From NCBI GenBank assembly GCA_914767715.1, contig OU612068.1, positions 8,372,001 to 8,436,000 on the forward strand: a stretch of DNA of 64,000 nt, written 5' to 3'. This DNA comes from Membranipora membranacea. Its lineage: Eukaryota > Bryozoa > Gymnolaemata > Cheilostomatida > Membraniporidae. Made by a program: the position numbers and the translations under genes. The notes beneath the pieces are model-generated. The model made no database searches. It saw only the letters and a program-made list of their open reading frames with translations, and was not told the DNA's origin. Shown here in pieces: positions 38,819-50,525 of the stretch (position 1 is the first letter of the stretch; every line of letters starts with the position of its first letter).

Positions 38819-41800
38819 TCAAGATATTTCTTCCTCTGAATACTCTATTTTATCTGTGAGGTCTGTATCTTTGAGAAACTGAGTCCTGAAATAGAATAAC
38901 ATAGAAAAACTATATCATAGTCCTTGCCCTGAGTAAAACAAGTCATTATTTATTAAGCATTAAATATTCACATATCCGGTTTAGAACGAGGCTGGAAGTT
39001 GTCTTACCATGTGACTGGAAACATATCTGCTACTTTTTGGCGATCGACAGTACCTTTCTTTCTCTGTGTGTCGACCCAGTCTAAGTAAGATTCACCAAGA
39101 GTCTGCAAGCAAGGAGAAAATGCTCCTGATATCGGCACATGTGATGTGATTAAAAGGTTGATTAAAATCCGATGTCATATCACTCGCCCATTCCAAGGCA
39201 TGGGCGGCGAAATATTAATGCCTTAATGGCGAGGCCGCAATATCTGCGCCAATTTTGCTCTCAGTTTGCAGGCAGGTCGGAGCACACCTTGGGGACCAAC
39301 CAATCCCCAGTAGAAGATGTACTGCAGTGGGATTCGAACCCACGACCTTCAACACTTGCGTGTTTAAGTCCGGCGCTCTAACCAACTGAGCCACCTCCTA
39401 CTCTGATGCTTGTTTGTGTTACTATTTCAGATAATTTATCCGCGATTAGATAAAAAAAACAACACATGTGTATGACAGTAGACAAAGTATAATCCATTTG
39501 CCTGCTTTCAGAGTTGCTCCCGAACCACTGGTCACACCGCAGCCTGGAAAGAAGCACCTGGAACGCAGGCAAATGGATTAAACTTGATCTGGTACGACAG
39601 CTACAGCTACAGTGTTCGACAGATTCTACTATCAGTGGCATTTAGACAGAAGGATTTGAATATATCAAAACTAACTCACAATCCACTTCTGGGTGCTCTC
39701 CTCGCACAGATTAAGCCATTGCTGAATTTGCTTGATTCTCTTTTCTATCTAGAATAAAAGGTAGTCATAATATAAGTTCATAACTCAGAGCATGATGGTG
39801 ACGATACCTCGCTGAAAAATTTATTTAGGTTACAGGGTACCCAGCCTAAGATGGCCAATGCTATGAGCCAGGCATCCACACATGCTATATGCTACACCTA
39901 GTATGATACCTATAGAGTTCTCAATAGTTCAATGATAAGAGACATGCTTGATTGTCTTACCCTTGTCCTAGTTTCTCCAGGTTCAAACTCAGTTTTGGGT
40001 GACAGCGCATTTCTGACTTTTTCCCGGATTGCCCTGCAGATTATATACCAGGTTGTTTTTTTCTTTAATAGTCCTATCACATTCCTTTCACTATCCAGAT
40101 AGTAAAACACCTCTCCTTCAAACCCGTAGTGCTTTCTTATCTATAATGAATGATACAATAGGAAATAGAATAGGTTTTTTTTCATAAATATCAGTCTCAG
40201 TTTGGCATGTTTGTGTATAAATAAGACTAATTAATCAAATAGTCTAATATTTTAACTGGCAGAACAGGCAGGTGGAGGTTGAAAATGTTAACTTGTCAAA
40301 TCATTGCTCTGTGCTTTGATATTACAGTAACAGGTACATATGGGGCATGACACCCAAAGTCTCAGGTCGAAATTATTATCATATTGGTTCATCTTCAACT
40401 CCCCTGTCTACCCTCTCTGTTCATCTCTAGCACAAGTTTGTTGGCATAAATTAAACACTTTCAATCATCACTATGAAGTGTAAACGAAACACTGAGAGTT
40501 ATCTCCTTTTACCTGTAGCATGTGCTTCTCAGCCTCTACTGCGCTAATCTCGTTATACTCTACAGGATCGAATCCCAGCTCTGCAGCTACTTTGATAGAG
40601 ACGACTGGTGGTAGAATACACAGCTCATCACGAGCTGATAAATCTGTGGATGTCCAAGTTATGAATTTTAACGCACATCTACAATATCACAAAACCACAT
40701 GATATTCCTGCGCATGAAAATACCAATGAGACGAATCACTACTGCCACAAAGGTTTATTGGTTCTCTACATATTTACTACATTTATACCTGACTGTGTCA
40801 TGGATTTGGAGCTATATACTAAAAAGTAAGACCGAGCTAAGAATGCTACATCTTATTAAAGCCCTGAATACTGGCATCAAAATCTCCCACACAGCACTAA
40901 CAGCTTCTCTGAGTGATGAACACATTCATTTTATTAGTTGATATGTCATCATATGTTATGAAAGTAATGATTATGGATCAGAGGATAATTCTGCTCAGTC
41001 TAGCTTGTGTGTCACATATCGGTCTAGGGGACAAATCAAACTCGAGGTAAGGCCAGGATGTCAGCCCAGTCACATGTAGTTCATTTTGCTCAACATCATC
41101 CTCGGTTGCTTGATGTGGTATTCAATTATCAGGATGGAATATGATTGATATTAACTTGCCACTACCAGCAACCCTGGCAGAGTTTGAGCACTCAAACAGT
41201 CACAGAATGTTTAATCTACCAATGAACTTACTTGTCACCGAGATATGATAGATCTTCTACATGCTGATGAGTTGGATTAAGTATCTCAAATACAGCTGTC
41301 AATCTCGTCTCATCCAAAAAATCAAGTAATCTAGAGTGACAAGGTGGGTGGAGTGACTGGATAGGGTACTGACAATATCGTGATTATAATATCTTATCAC
41401 AATTCAGTGGAGTATGTGATATTTAAATGTTGGTTAGATATCTGCTTACTTATTGATCCTAATTTTCATTTCATTCAATGTATGGAAGTATGATTAACAT
41501 CATTGCAATCAAAGCATATCCATAAGCAATATAATTGCTACCAAGAAAGGAGCAACACCAGATATAGATAACAGGATCATTTCTCTGTATACTTTTGAAT
41601 CCAGCATGAGACAAAAAATTATAAGGAGTTACAGACCACCTCAAACTCCTTGATGTGACATTTGTAAGAAACAAACCTCACAACTTTATCCTTAGGCTGT
41701 GTTTCTAGGAATTCAAGCACAGTATGTGCGACCTCAGAAGCCACACTATATCGAGGTCCAACATATTTTTGGATATCAGATTTCTTTCTTATTATCATGT

Positions 41801-43302
41801 GAACATTCTACAAGCAGCAGACCAACAATAAGAAATAGGCATGTGATAGATCAAGTTTGATCCAATTTGCCCGCAGTCTGGTCCTCCTCATTCTACTGGT
41901 GAGCCGGCTGCGGCTCAAAACCAAAATGCAGGCAAACTGGATCATGCTTGATCTAGCCATGGGAGGTTCAATAAGATATGAAAACTCTGTGGTATTGAGC
42001 AAACAAATAGAAAGTTTATCCAATAAAAACCTTCGACATTATCACTAGTATTTACTTGAGTATGAAGAATTCTATATAGTACAGTCTAAGTTAGCCAGTG
42101 TAGGTATGTCTTGTTTTCGTCCCATTCTCTGACAAATAAAATGTTTATATAGGGTGTTTTGATAAAACTTGTAAAATGTCATATCACAGTAATCAATGGA
42201 CACTTGTTGATAGTTATCCTACCTTTGATCCGAGAATGATGTAGTGAACTTTGTTGATCTTCACGCAGGCTAAATGAGCCGCCTCCCCATTGGCTTTCTT
42301 CAATGCTATCACAGAATGAGCTTCGTCTAAACTCTGTAAGAATAGACAATGCCTGACTATACTCAGAGAAAGCAATAGAATTCTCTGTTTCCCAAACTGA
42401 GGTTACATCAAATTTTCAAAATAGAGACGACATATTTTGAACTTAAATTCTAGCTGTATTGCATACTGCTTGCAAATACACACAAAACCTCTTTCTCATA
42501 CTTTATGAATATCTGTTGAAAAACATTGCACAGCCTCAGTCTGTTCATATGCAAGCCCCTGGATCATAGGGATGGTGAAAAATTGTCAGTTCTATACCTT
42601 GGTGAAATATTCTTTCCAGACATGCCTATCCCCACCTCCTGTGCGATCGTCATCATCTCCCATACCACCTGTGAACTTCTTCAAAGCATACACCACACAT
42701 TCCCAACTCCCACCTTCTAGCCTCAAAAACGTGTTACCCCTCGCAACCTTCAAATAAGATTATTTTGTTAAGATATAAAGAGCCATTCTTTGAATTTCTC
42801 ACTTTTCCTTCAAAGAAAGCCGGTGATAAATCGCAAGCACCTGTATTTAAAAATATCAGTAGAAAATGTGGCAGTTTATACTAGTTATTATATCTCCTAC
42901 CCTTTGCCTGATTTCCTTCGAGTTATCATATACAACATCATCTGGACCTCTGCTGTGCACTTTGACATCAGCAACCTTGGCCCGGAGCCCGTCTGGGAAG
43001 ATTCCTTCAGGAACATCATACTGCTGTACCTTCAGCTGTGAGTGACCCTCGGCCCAGTTTACAAATCTGTAAAAGAGGAAATGGAGAGAGGTCTTGAACA
43101 CATTATCAACTGATTGGTAATATAATCTTAGTGCAATATCGATGGAAGCACATATGCGGTGGAAATGTCATACTTACTCGTTGCCTAATTTGAATCGTTT
43201 ACTTCTGTCAGGAACAAGTCGCCTCATGTAACGATCTGGATCATCTATCCCGGTTGCATTTAAGATTGCTTGAGTCACAGGACAACAATCGCCTGATGCC
43301 AT
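38819..43302 (-). CDS. Rnl1/Trl1-like RNA ligase (nucleotidyltransferase), 12 exons
   Basis: Predicted ATP-dependent RNA ligase. Exons, in coding order: 43302-43178, 43066-42901, 42747-42598, 42333-42223, 41807-41677, 41330-41239, 41108-41016, 40643-40513, 40140-39961, 39748-39680, 39102-39008, 38885-38819; sum 1410 nt, 469 residues. Motif I KANGE (Lys160 as the expected AMP-linked Lys), motif Ia GSKNVH (182-187), motif III LTAVFEILNP, motif IV FEGEV (340-344), motif V LLKKKTTWYI (357-366). Upstream ARGNTF and KKFTGG resemble the conserved block before motif I in Rnl1/Trl1 enzymes. No kinase or phosphodiesterase domain follows, unlike fungal Trl1. Start ATG 43302 follows a possible 5'UTR acceptor (TACTTAG). 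Exons 6-7 rest on weak donors (see findings). The family assignment is from motifs, not from a search. Confidence 0.8.
39172..39401 (-). mobile_element. tRNA-derived SINE
   Basis: On the minus strand the head carries a perfect Pol III A box TGGCTCAGTTGG (39393-39382) and B box GGTTCGAATCC (39340-39330). The T-arm is intact, and GTAGGAG at the 5' end can pair with CTTCTAC about 10 bases beyond the T-arm, but the anticodon arm does not fold. A tRNA-unrelated body continues to about 39172. It lies in the intron between ligase exons 39680 and 39102, in the same orientation as the gene. Confidence 0.75.
39479..39592. mobile_element. Foldback MITE, copy 2
   Basis: Arms AATCCATTTGCCTGC and GCAGGCAAATGGATTAAACT are near-perfect inverted repeats and match copy 1 at 18472. 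Flanks TATGACAG (39471-39478) and TACGACAG (39593-39600) differ by one base and are probably the 8-bp target duplication. It lies in the same ligase-gene intron as the SINE. Confidence 0.75.
41847..41955. mobile_element. Foldback MITE, copy 3
   Basis: TAGATCAAGTTTGATCCAAT at the left end and, inverted, TAGATCAAGCATGATCCAGT at the right end. It also contains the TTTGCCTGCA-type inner arms. The flanks do not give a clear duplication. It lies in the ligase-gene intron between exons 42223 and 41807. Confidence 0.75.
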
Positions 43303-44870
43303 ATTGCAGTCGTTCTGTTGTTGTGCTAAGTATAAAATAAAGAAAGACAATTTGAGGATAAAATGGTGATCTAGTTTCAGAATATGAAATGAGCTGAGAT
43401 ATTTGATCAAATAGATTAAATGACTTAACCTACACTGTATCCCTAATCATACCACAAGCAGGAGTAATACAATCTCAAGGCCATGATCATCCCCACTGAA
43501 TAACCTATCCTGTTAAGTATCTATGTCCTGTATGTCCCATCAACTGTACTCTTTAGTTAGTCAGGTCGTGCTCTGCTGTAGTGCAGACTAAACCTGTGAG
43601 TGCGATCAACAAAAGAGTTCTCCAGCAGTGATTGTCAGATGAAAAAGTACAATGAAAGGTAAACTGTTGTCTTCTATATCACATGATTGTTCTCTAAGGT
43701 GATAATTTTCTTTCTGTCGGGTATGATCTTAGTTTGTAGTGATTACACCATCAACAACAATAACAATAATAACAATTTCACCAGCATCAGGAAATTCCAA
43801 TAGGCTTCTTCCATACACTACAGCCAAAATTATTATATAAATTTCCTATCAATAAATTTGCCTGTATTCGTATAGTCTGAGCTAGTAAACAAGTGCATAA
43901 TAATTGTGAATTCTGATTGGTTTAGCTTTTCAATAAAGCATGTTTATGACCAAACAATGGGTAGCCAGGGTACCCAGGCTGCTGTCCTTCACAATTTGAA
44001 GTTATCTTATCTGTGAAGTGAGACATATGAAGCCTGTCTTGACAAGACAGGTTTAAACAATAGGCCCTGAGTTAAACATGTAGGGCAGGTGACCATAGGA
44101 CTACTACATTTCCTAACTTTGGGCTTTGCTCGATGTTGGGAAATGCAGTATCCTAAGTGGCAACGCTCAGATCCACCGTTTAAAAAATCTACAATTGAAT
44201 TACAGCATGTTTTACTAATGGGGAATTGATTGAACTTAATACGCAGGTCTGTAAACCACCATCTGGTAATTTTTATTTTCGATGTCTTTCAATCAAATTC
44301 TGCTTTGAAGAAACTCCTTGTCCCACCTGATCTATGAACCTGTAGATCCAATTGCATTGCTTGCTCTACCTTTTGCTGTAGAATCTATGTAGCACTGTTC
44401 ATCCAGAGGGGGGGGATATCCAACCTCCCCTAGTTCAGCTAGCATGGAGTCTAACTTATACCGTAATCAATGCAAGTGCAGTTTTTCGGTCTCATATATT
44501 ATTTAATTATACTCCAGGATCATTTTTATTCATAAAGATAAGGATAAAGAGAAACTAATGGCTTATATATCACAGAAAATAAAACATTGATAGTCAGACA
44601 GAAATGTGCTATCAATACTTCCAGGGGACAAAATCATGGACGGCAACTTGTGTACGAATTGAAAATACGGATAAATGCAAAGAAAGCCAACTTGTAAAAT
44701 GCAAACTTCGGACAAACTTTATATGAAGACAATAATTTTGAATACACATACAACTTCTCAATAACATTTCTAAACGCTTGGAAAAAACATAAGTCAAAAA
44801 TGGTAAACTATGAAACATCACAAGAAGCTATGGAATGCCTCAATCATGACATTTGTAAAGCTGTGATTTT
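43303..44870. other. Spacer between two minus-strand genes
   Basis: Lies between the stop of the ERICH2-like gene and the start of the ligase gene, both on the minus strand. It holds a candidate AATAAA for ERICH2 (plus-strand TTTATT at 44525-44530), a palindrome CCTGTCTTGACAAGACAGG near 44034-44053, a CAA/AAT low-complexity run near 43747-43780, and a possible acceptor at about 43325 suggesting a noncoding first exon of the ligase gene. No other gene seen. Confidence 0.5.
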
Positions 44871-47800
44871 CTACCTGGCTATTGGGGCCCAGTCTTTCCC
44901 TTGAAGGGATTTTCCATCTCCAGATCCATTATGATGTAAATCATCATCGTCATCAGAACTGTAAAGAATGAAAAAGCTGGTGTATGATTCATGAGTGAAC
45001 CCCGTCATCAATAATTAGCGACAATATACCAATATGGGGAGGACTGAGGAAAACAGAATCAGATATTAGTTTTAGTTAATTATTATCAGATCCGATATAA
45101 CCATGGGATAACAAAAAATAAATTAACAAATTATCTTATCTTATTATATATTGTCAGATGTGTATTTAATTTTTTTTTATTTACTTTAATTACCTGTCAG
45201 TACTTGTTATAGCAAATGAGACAGTGATTAAAATTGGAAAAAAAAAGCAAGCATTTGCTCAATGTATTTTATGTTTTGATAGATTTATATTTGGTAAGGG
45301 TATAAAGTTAATGTCAATCTTCATTTATCTAGCTAAGGATAAGGGTACCTTGACAAAAAAAGTATAGGCTGTAATAATTTCATTCGCTGATAGAACCATG
45401 AGCAAAAATTTGTTATCACAGGTATTGTCGGTAGCACAGAAATGAACCTATAAGCTGAAATTTCATACAGCGCAGCAAGGAGTTTGAGCGCAGCGTCCAT
45501 TTGGATTGTTTCGGATCGTCTCCCCCTCCACTTAGCAGTAGCAATAGAGGGGGAGCAACTCTAAATGCAGGCAAATGGACCAAAATTGGATCTAGCTTTT
45601 CACTTACAAATTAAGATGAAACATTCACTTTCTTGCTACAATTTGAGCAATCAAAACATCATGCAATGCCGCATGAGGAAAAATGGCGGTAGAAGTTATT
45701 TCTAGATGCTCCCAGAATCAACTGTACCTTGAGTGAATATTGTAAACTTGTACCGATAGACACACTATGAATACAGAGCAGCATCTTAAAGGCAAAGGCT
45801 GCGTTTTGTACCATTTATCTGCAAAATCTGCAGTATTAATGCAAATTTATTGAATCTCAAGAGACAGGTAAAAAAATGATTCAAAACCATATAGTTGGTA
45901 AATTACCTGTCATCAGTTTCTTCTTCTGAGTCATCAGAGTCATCATCACTATCATCATCAGATGACTCATCGCTGCCAGTGTCATCATCAGCCTCATTAC
46001 CAGCTTCATCTATAAAATAAACAACAGTCTAGCAAAGAATAGTTTTGCATCAACAAATGTGGTGAGCTTTATCTATTATCTATATGTGCTTCACTGATAT
46101 ATGATTATATTATCATATTCATATCAATGATGTGCTTACTTTAAAAAAAGCCAGGAAGTCATGACAGCAAAAGAGCCAAGGTAGCAGCTTTATCATCTGG
46201 AAAAGTGCAAGTAAATTATAGTGAGTGTGCTCATAATAGTCTTAGTTTGCTTTGATAAGAAAAGTACTGCAGTGTGACTATCTACCAATGTTAGCTACAG
46301 TAATTCAGAGTGAAGTGAAATCATGATGACATTTGTGAAAACATTCAAAATGTCATTGTGTTGTAATGTCATGCTAATATCAGCTGATCGGAAGTATTGA
46401 GTATCAATGAGAGTATTGAGATTCAAAGCTCCGAGACCATGTATTAGTCTCATCTTCAATACTGTATATGAGTACTCAGAAACTAACCTTGCACTTTCTT
46501 TTCTTCAAGCAGAGGGAGAAATTTCAGGGCTTGACTGTTTGTTGGTTCATATAACAGAACTGTAAGTAAAGAAAGTACATGAGTTATTCAATAATCAAAG
46601 CTTCAAGCTGAAACAGTGGTTGCTCACTCCAACCAAGGAGTCTATTTGCTTTATGCCACGGTGGAAAGCCAAGATTTTCCAAGGGATGGGATATCTTTAA
46701 AACTCATTTTCCATGTAGAAATTCAAGAATTTTCATCCGATCCATCAGATAATTTGATCGCCGTCTGAGGTTTGATGATCTATCTAACGATCTTGTCATT
46801 GGCGCCATTCAGATGAATGAAACAAATCATATTTTTATGGGAATTGTTGGACGGCATGTCACCAATGATTGACTTACTCATTTTACAAAGCTTGAGCCCA
46901 TTTTCTGTGTCATTGTCCATGACACACTGTAAAAACTCCATGATAAGTTGATTAGGAGCTTTCCTCTCTTCTTCATCTGAGCTTTCCTCCTCACTACCTG
47001 ATTCAGAATCTTCTTTAGAGTTTGATGCACCTGAAGGTTGAAATGAGGACATTTGAATAAGACGTTCGTTGTAGTGAAAGGACACAAATAAACGATATAA
47101 TTATTATTATAATATAATTGAGTACTTTTGCTCCCCCCCCCTACCTTTGCCCAAGAGAGGATAACTCTCTCCCCTTCAAAGATGATATGAAAGATATGTG
47201 TTTTGGGCGATTGATAATATTTCGACATGAGGGTGATATATTAATCAGGCAAATTGATGACAACTCTTTAGTGATCTATTTTGTTTCTTACGCTACACAC
47301 TGAATTAATATTGCTGGTGAGACATGATTTCTTATACATATGGAATGATCTTACAGGATTATTTCAATTTCACCTTTTATATGCCCGTTCACAGATGCTG
47401 CTGCTGTTGATGCTGGAGCTGGTTTTGATGATAGACCATCTACTCTCAGAGGTGAAGAGGCAGCTGCTGATTGACTAGTTTTGTCTGCGTCTCTTTTTCT
47501 ACTGCTGGTAAGATTTGTGTCTAATGATAAGCTGAAATATAAATTGACATGGATAAGTGAAATTCCAAAATTCAGTAAACACCAGAAGAAAATTCAATGA
47601 GATATGGTGACAATCATTTAAAATGTCCTCCACCGAGATAATAATCAACACTCGATATCATATATCATGCTGTCGAAATAATGTTTGCATAATGTAGGCG
47701 TGACCTGAATGAACAATAAATACTCTTTGGAGGATAATGGCAACTACAAAACTTCCTCATGAGGTTCTGGTTATTTGGAAATATACTGCAGATATTATAC

Positions 47801-50024
47801 ACATATACACATACTTTGCCATTGCTAAGATATCATCACCATCATCGTCATCGCTGAAATTCATGACGTCAAATTTTTGATTGTCAGCTCTGAAAGAAAC
47901 AGAAGGTCAATTAAAAACTTAACCATCTAGCGATGCAATATATCCGATGACAATTAATTAAAGGAATAGTTCAAAAGTCAAAAAATTTCCAGCATTTCGA
48001 TTTTTGTGTTGAAAGGTTTTGAGAAAGAAACAACCCATCATTTAATAATAGCAAATAAGATTTATTGGTAAATCCATCAAAGACAGTTTACAATTGTTTA
48101 ACCAGGCACATCATTTAAACTTTGATACTGTTAGGTATAAAACTACGTAAAAATCTTTCAGTCTTAATTTTTGGCATCCTGTATGATTTTCTGCTAAAAG
48201 AGTAGCACTGATTCAGAATATGAGTATCAAAATTGATAAGGTATTCACACTACAAGAAGACTTACACAGCAGGTTCTTTTCTCCGCACTGATACCAATGA
48301 TTTCTCTATGACTGGTGTATTCCTACCACTACTTGTTAGCGAGTTTTGCTTTGCCAATCCCCTGTAATATGACACAGACAGTGAAACTGAGCCACACAGA
48401 GAGTGAAAGTTTTTGGCTAGAAATTTGAGGCCAAGTCACACAAACACAATACAGTATCAAAGTAAATGCAAAATAGCAACATGAGGATACATTGTCCAAG
48501 GATATGTCACCAAAGCTGTTTCTTTTAATCAAAAATGACAAACTTTTCTTGAAATTATTTTGAAAATGTCCAAACAGGAATACAAAAATGAGACAGTCAC
48601 TCGCTGCCATGATACTTATCCAATTAGCTAAATTTATTTCATTTTTTCGAAAAAATGATAACTCGATGCTAACAAAAAGCACAGCTAAACAGCCTAATAC
48701 CATAGCATCGGGGTCTCATTTGTTCTTTTTTTGGGAGCCTAAACATACCAACTGCATTCCCTACAGCAAGTTCATTGCCTACAGATTTGCTATTAGTAAG
48801 TAAATGTGGACAAGTCGTGAAATTGAAATAAACTGGGAAAATAAAATAATTGTCAAACCTAGATTCTGGGAAGATTTGGCATTGAGCGAATAGGTACAAA
48901 AAAACACAAACCCAATTTATGACTTCTGCGGGAAGAAACAGGAGGATTAAAAAAAGAAAACCTGAACCAATCATCATATTTACTCAATGGTGAAAACGAG
49001 TTTGGATTAACATCTAGAAATATTACATCTAGATCTACCTCACTGTATCGAACCCCTTGCTAGAGCGAATAAATTGGACCTGTCACAGATCATAGAACTT
49101 ACCCAACAGGAGGAGCTCTCCTACTGCTGCTACTGGTAGGTCTCGACGATGACTGGCTGCTATCTGCAGAGACACAAAATACTTCCGAGTAGGCAATAAT
49201 TCTTTCAAAATCAGTGCAAAAGGTCTTATAGTGATGATTTCCTGATTGAGAAACTATATTTCCATAATTCCCATCAGAATTATTGCACATGGTTTGTTCC
49301 CATTTTCCAAACATTCGCTATGACTATCCATGTGTTGAGAATGTCAGTGGCTACAGCAAGTACGACAGTAAGTTTGTGAGTCGTGAACGGCAATGAAATC
49401 AATGGAGATCAGGGATTAAAAGCTTGATCATCATGACAACCGAGGGGCATGTCCAGCATGGGCAAATCTAAATTCCTTTAATAAGCTAATCAGGAAAATA
49501 AGAGGCTGACAATGTCATGTTTATACTTATTGATTGTTTTATGGTCATAAAGGGGTAGCTATAGAAAATCTTTTTGACTGTAATTTGTGAGAATTTTGGG
49601 GAGTATCAGAAGACAAACCTGGCTCATTGCCTTGTTCTACGATTTCCAGAGTGCCATTATGACTCATCTACAAAATCGCAAAAGAAAATATAACGATTAT
49701 CCTTCCGAACAACTGATAGACTAAAGGTCTCAAATAATTGGTTGTTGGTAATGAGATGTACCATAGAGGAGTAAAGTAGTGAAAAAACAGTGATATTTAT
49801 TGCTAGCTGACATTTGCTCACATTTACTTTTTATAAACTCCCACTTGAGTTAGGTAAAGTTAGTGCTAGCTAACAATAAGTCATCGGCAAACTAGCTAAA
49901 TTAAACTTCAGCTGATATTTACTCCTCGTGGTTAAACAAAATCATTAGCAGTGTTTGATAGCGTACCTTTTTGTTGAGACCGCCCCTGATTCCACAGGTA
50001 TTATTTGAAGCACCACGAGATGTC
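44871..50024 (-). CDS. ERICH2: ERICH2-like glutamate/aspartate-rich protein, 10 exons
   Basis: Exons in coding order: 50024-49967, 49667-49619, 49163-49103, 48361-48266, 47889-47815, 47531-47374, 47030-46878, 46559-46488, 46009-45907, 44958-44871 (stop TAG). Phases agree at every junction. The diagnostic segment is LIMEFLQCVMDNDTENGLKL followed by CKMILLYEPTNSQALKFLPL, which matches the conserved C-terminal block of vertebrate ERICH2. Ahead of it the protein is Ser/Ala/Lys-rich and probably disordered, with an SDDDDGDD patch in the 47889 exon; behind it lies an acidic Asp/Ser tail ending DWAPIAR. The molecular role is unknown; vertebrate ERICH2 is expressed in testis and ciliated tissue. The start is unresolved: ATG 49667 begins an exon, but in-frame coding continues upstream. 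Confidence 0.82.
45476..45594. mobile_element. Foldback MITE, copy 4 (diverged)
   Basis: The right arm (ATGCAGGCAAATGGACC, then AAAATTGGATCTA) matches the family seen at 18472, 39479 and 41847. The left arm retains only parts (AGTTTGAGC and GTCCATTTGGA). No clear target duplication. It lies in an ERICH2 intron. Confidence 0.6.
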
Positions 50025-50427
50025 CTAAAATGTAATATATTTCAATTATTTAATGTTTCAGTACTACAAGGACAGGTTTTAGGGAACTCAGACTGTCAGA
50101 AGTCAGTAGAAAATGCAAATTATTTAAGCCTGTAGACCCAATAAAAGTAACACTGCTGTAAAGTCTCATAATTGGGATGATATTAGATTAAATGGCTTTC
50201 TTGCCTCCACCTGACCTCCATGTTCCTAGCTTTAGACCTAATCGATGGTCATAGTTCCCCCCAACCTATCCATACACTTGTTTAAACACTATCAAATGTG
50301 AAAGAGATCAAACACACAAGGCGTTCAAAATTCAGCTCTTGGATAAAAGAGGCGGAGGGTGTGAATCTGCCAAATGATATGATAATGAAGACAACACAAA
50401 AATGATAATTGAAAGTGCAATACTTAC

Positions 50428-50525
50428 ATTTGTATTTCTAGAAAGACTGGATGGTTACAATCGCATAAATATCTCTTGTGTGTCAGAGAAATAGTTTTTC
50501 TAACATGGTGACGAAACTTAAATTG
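50428..50525 (-). CDS. Possible additional 5' exon of the ERICH2-like gene
   Basis: Between an acceptor TTTGTAG and a donor GTAAGT, a 98-nt block is open in the frame that joins exon 50024-49967 (split codon AT|G). It would encode QFKFRHHVRKTISLTHKRYL, then CDCNHPVFLEIQM. The phase fit and good splice sites support it; there is no homology I recognise, and an upstream first exon would still be missing. It could be a 5'UTR exon instead. Confidence 0.4.

Noticed and set aside
39320-39401. A functional tRNA gene on the minus strand (A and B boxes, T-arm)
   Set aside because: The anticodon arm cannot form, and about 10 unpaired bases separate the T-arm from the 3' acceptor strand. With the non-tRNA body behind it, a SINE fits better.
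40699-40941. Plus-strand open frame of 80 codons within the ligase gene
   Set aside because: No homology, begins without a good context, overlaps an intron on the opposite strand.
46878-47228. 116-codon minus-strand open frame over an ERICH2 exon
   Set aside because: The frame differs from the exon frame that gives the ERICH2 signature; it reads through the intron.
47374-47397. Donor at TCT|GTGAAC (about 47395) for the ERICH2 exon
   Set aside because: It breaks the frame into the next exon. The donor G|GTGAAA at 47374/47373 restores it and yields SVNGHIKGASNSKED.
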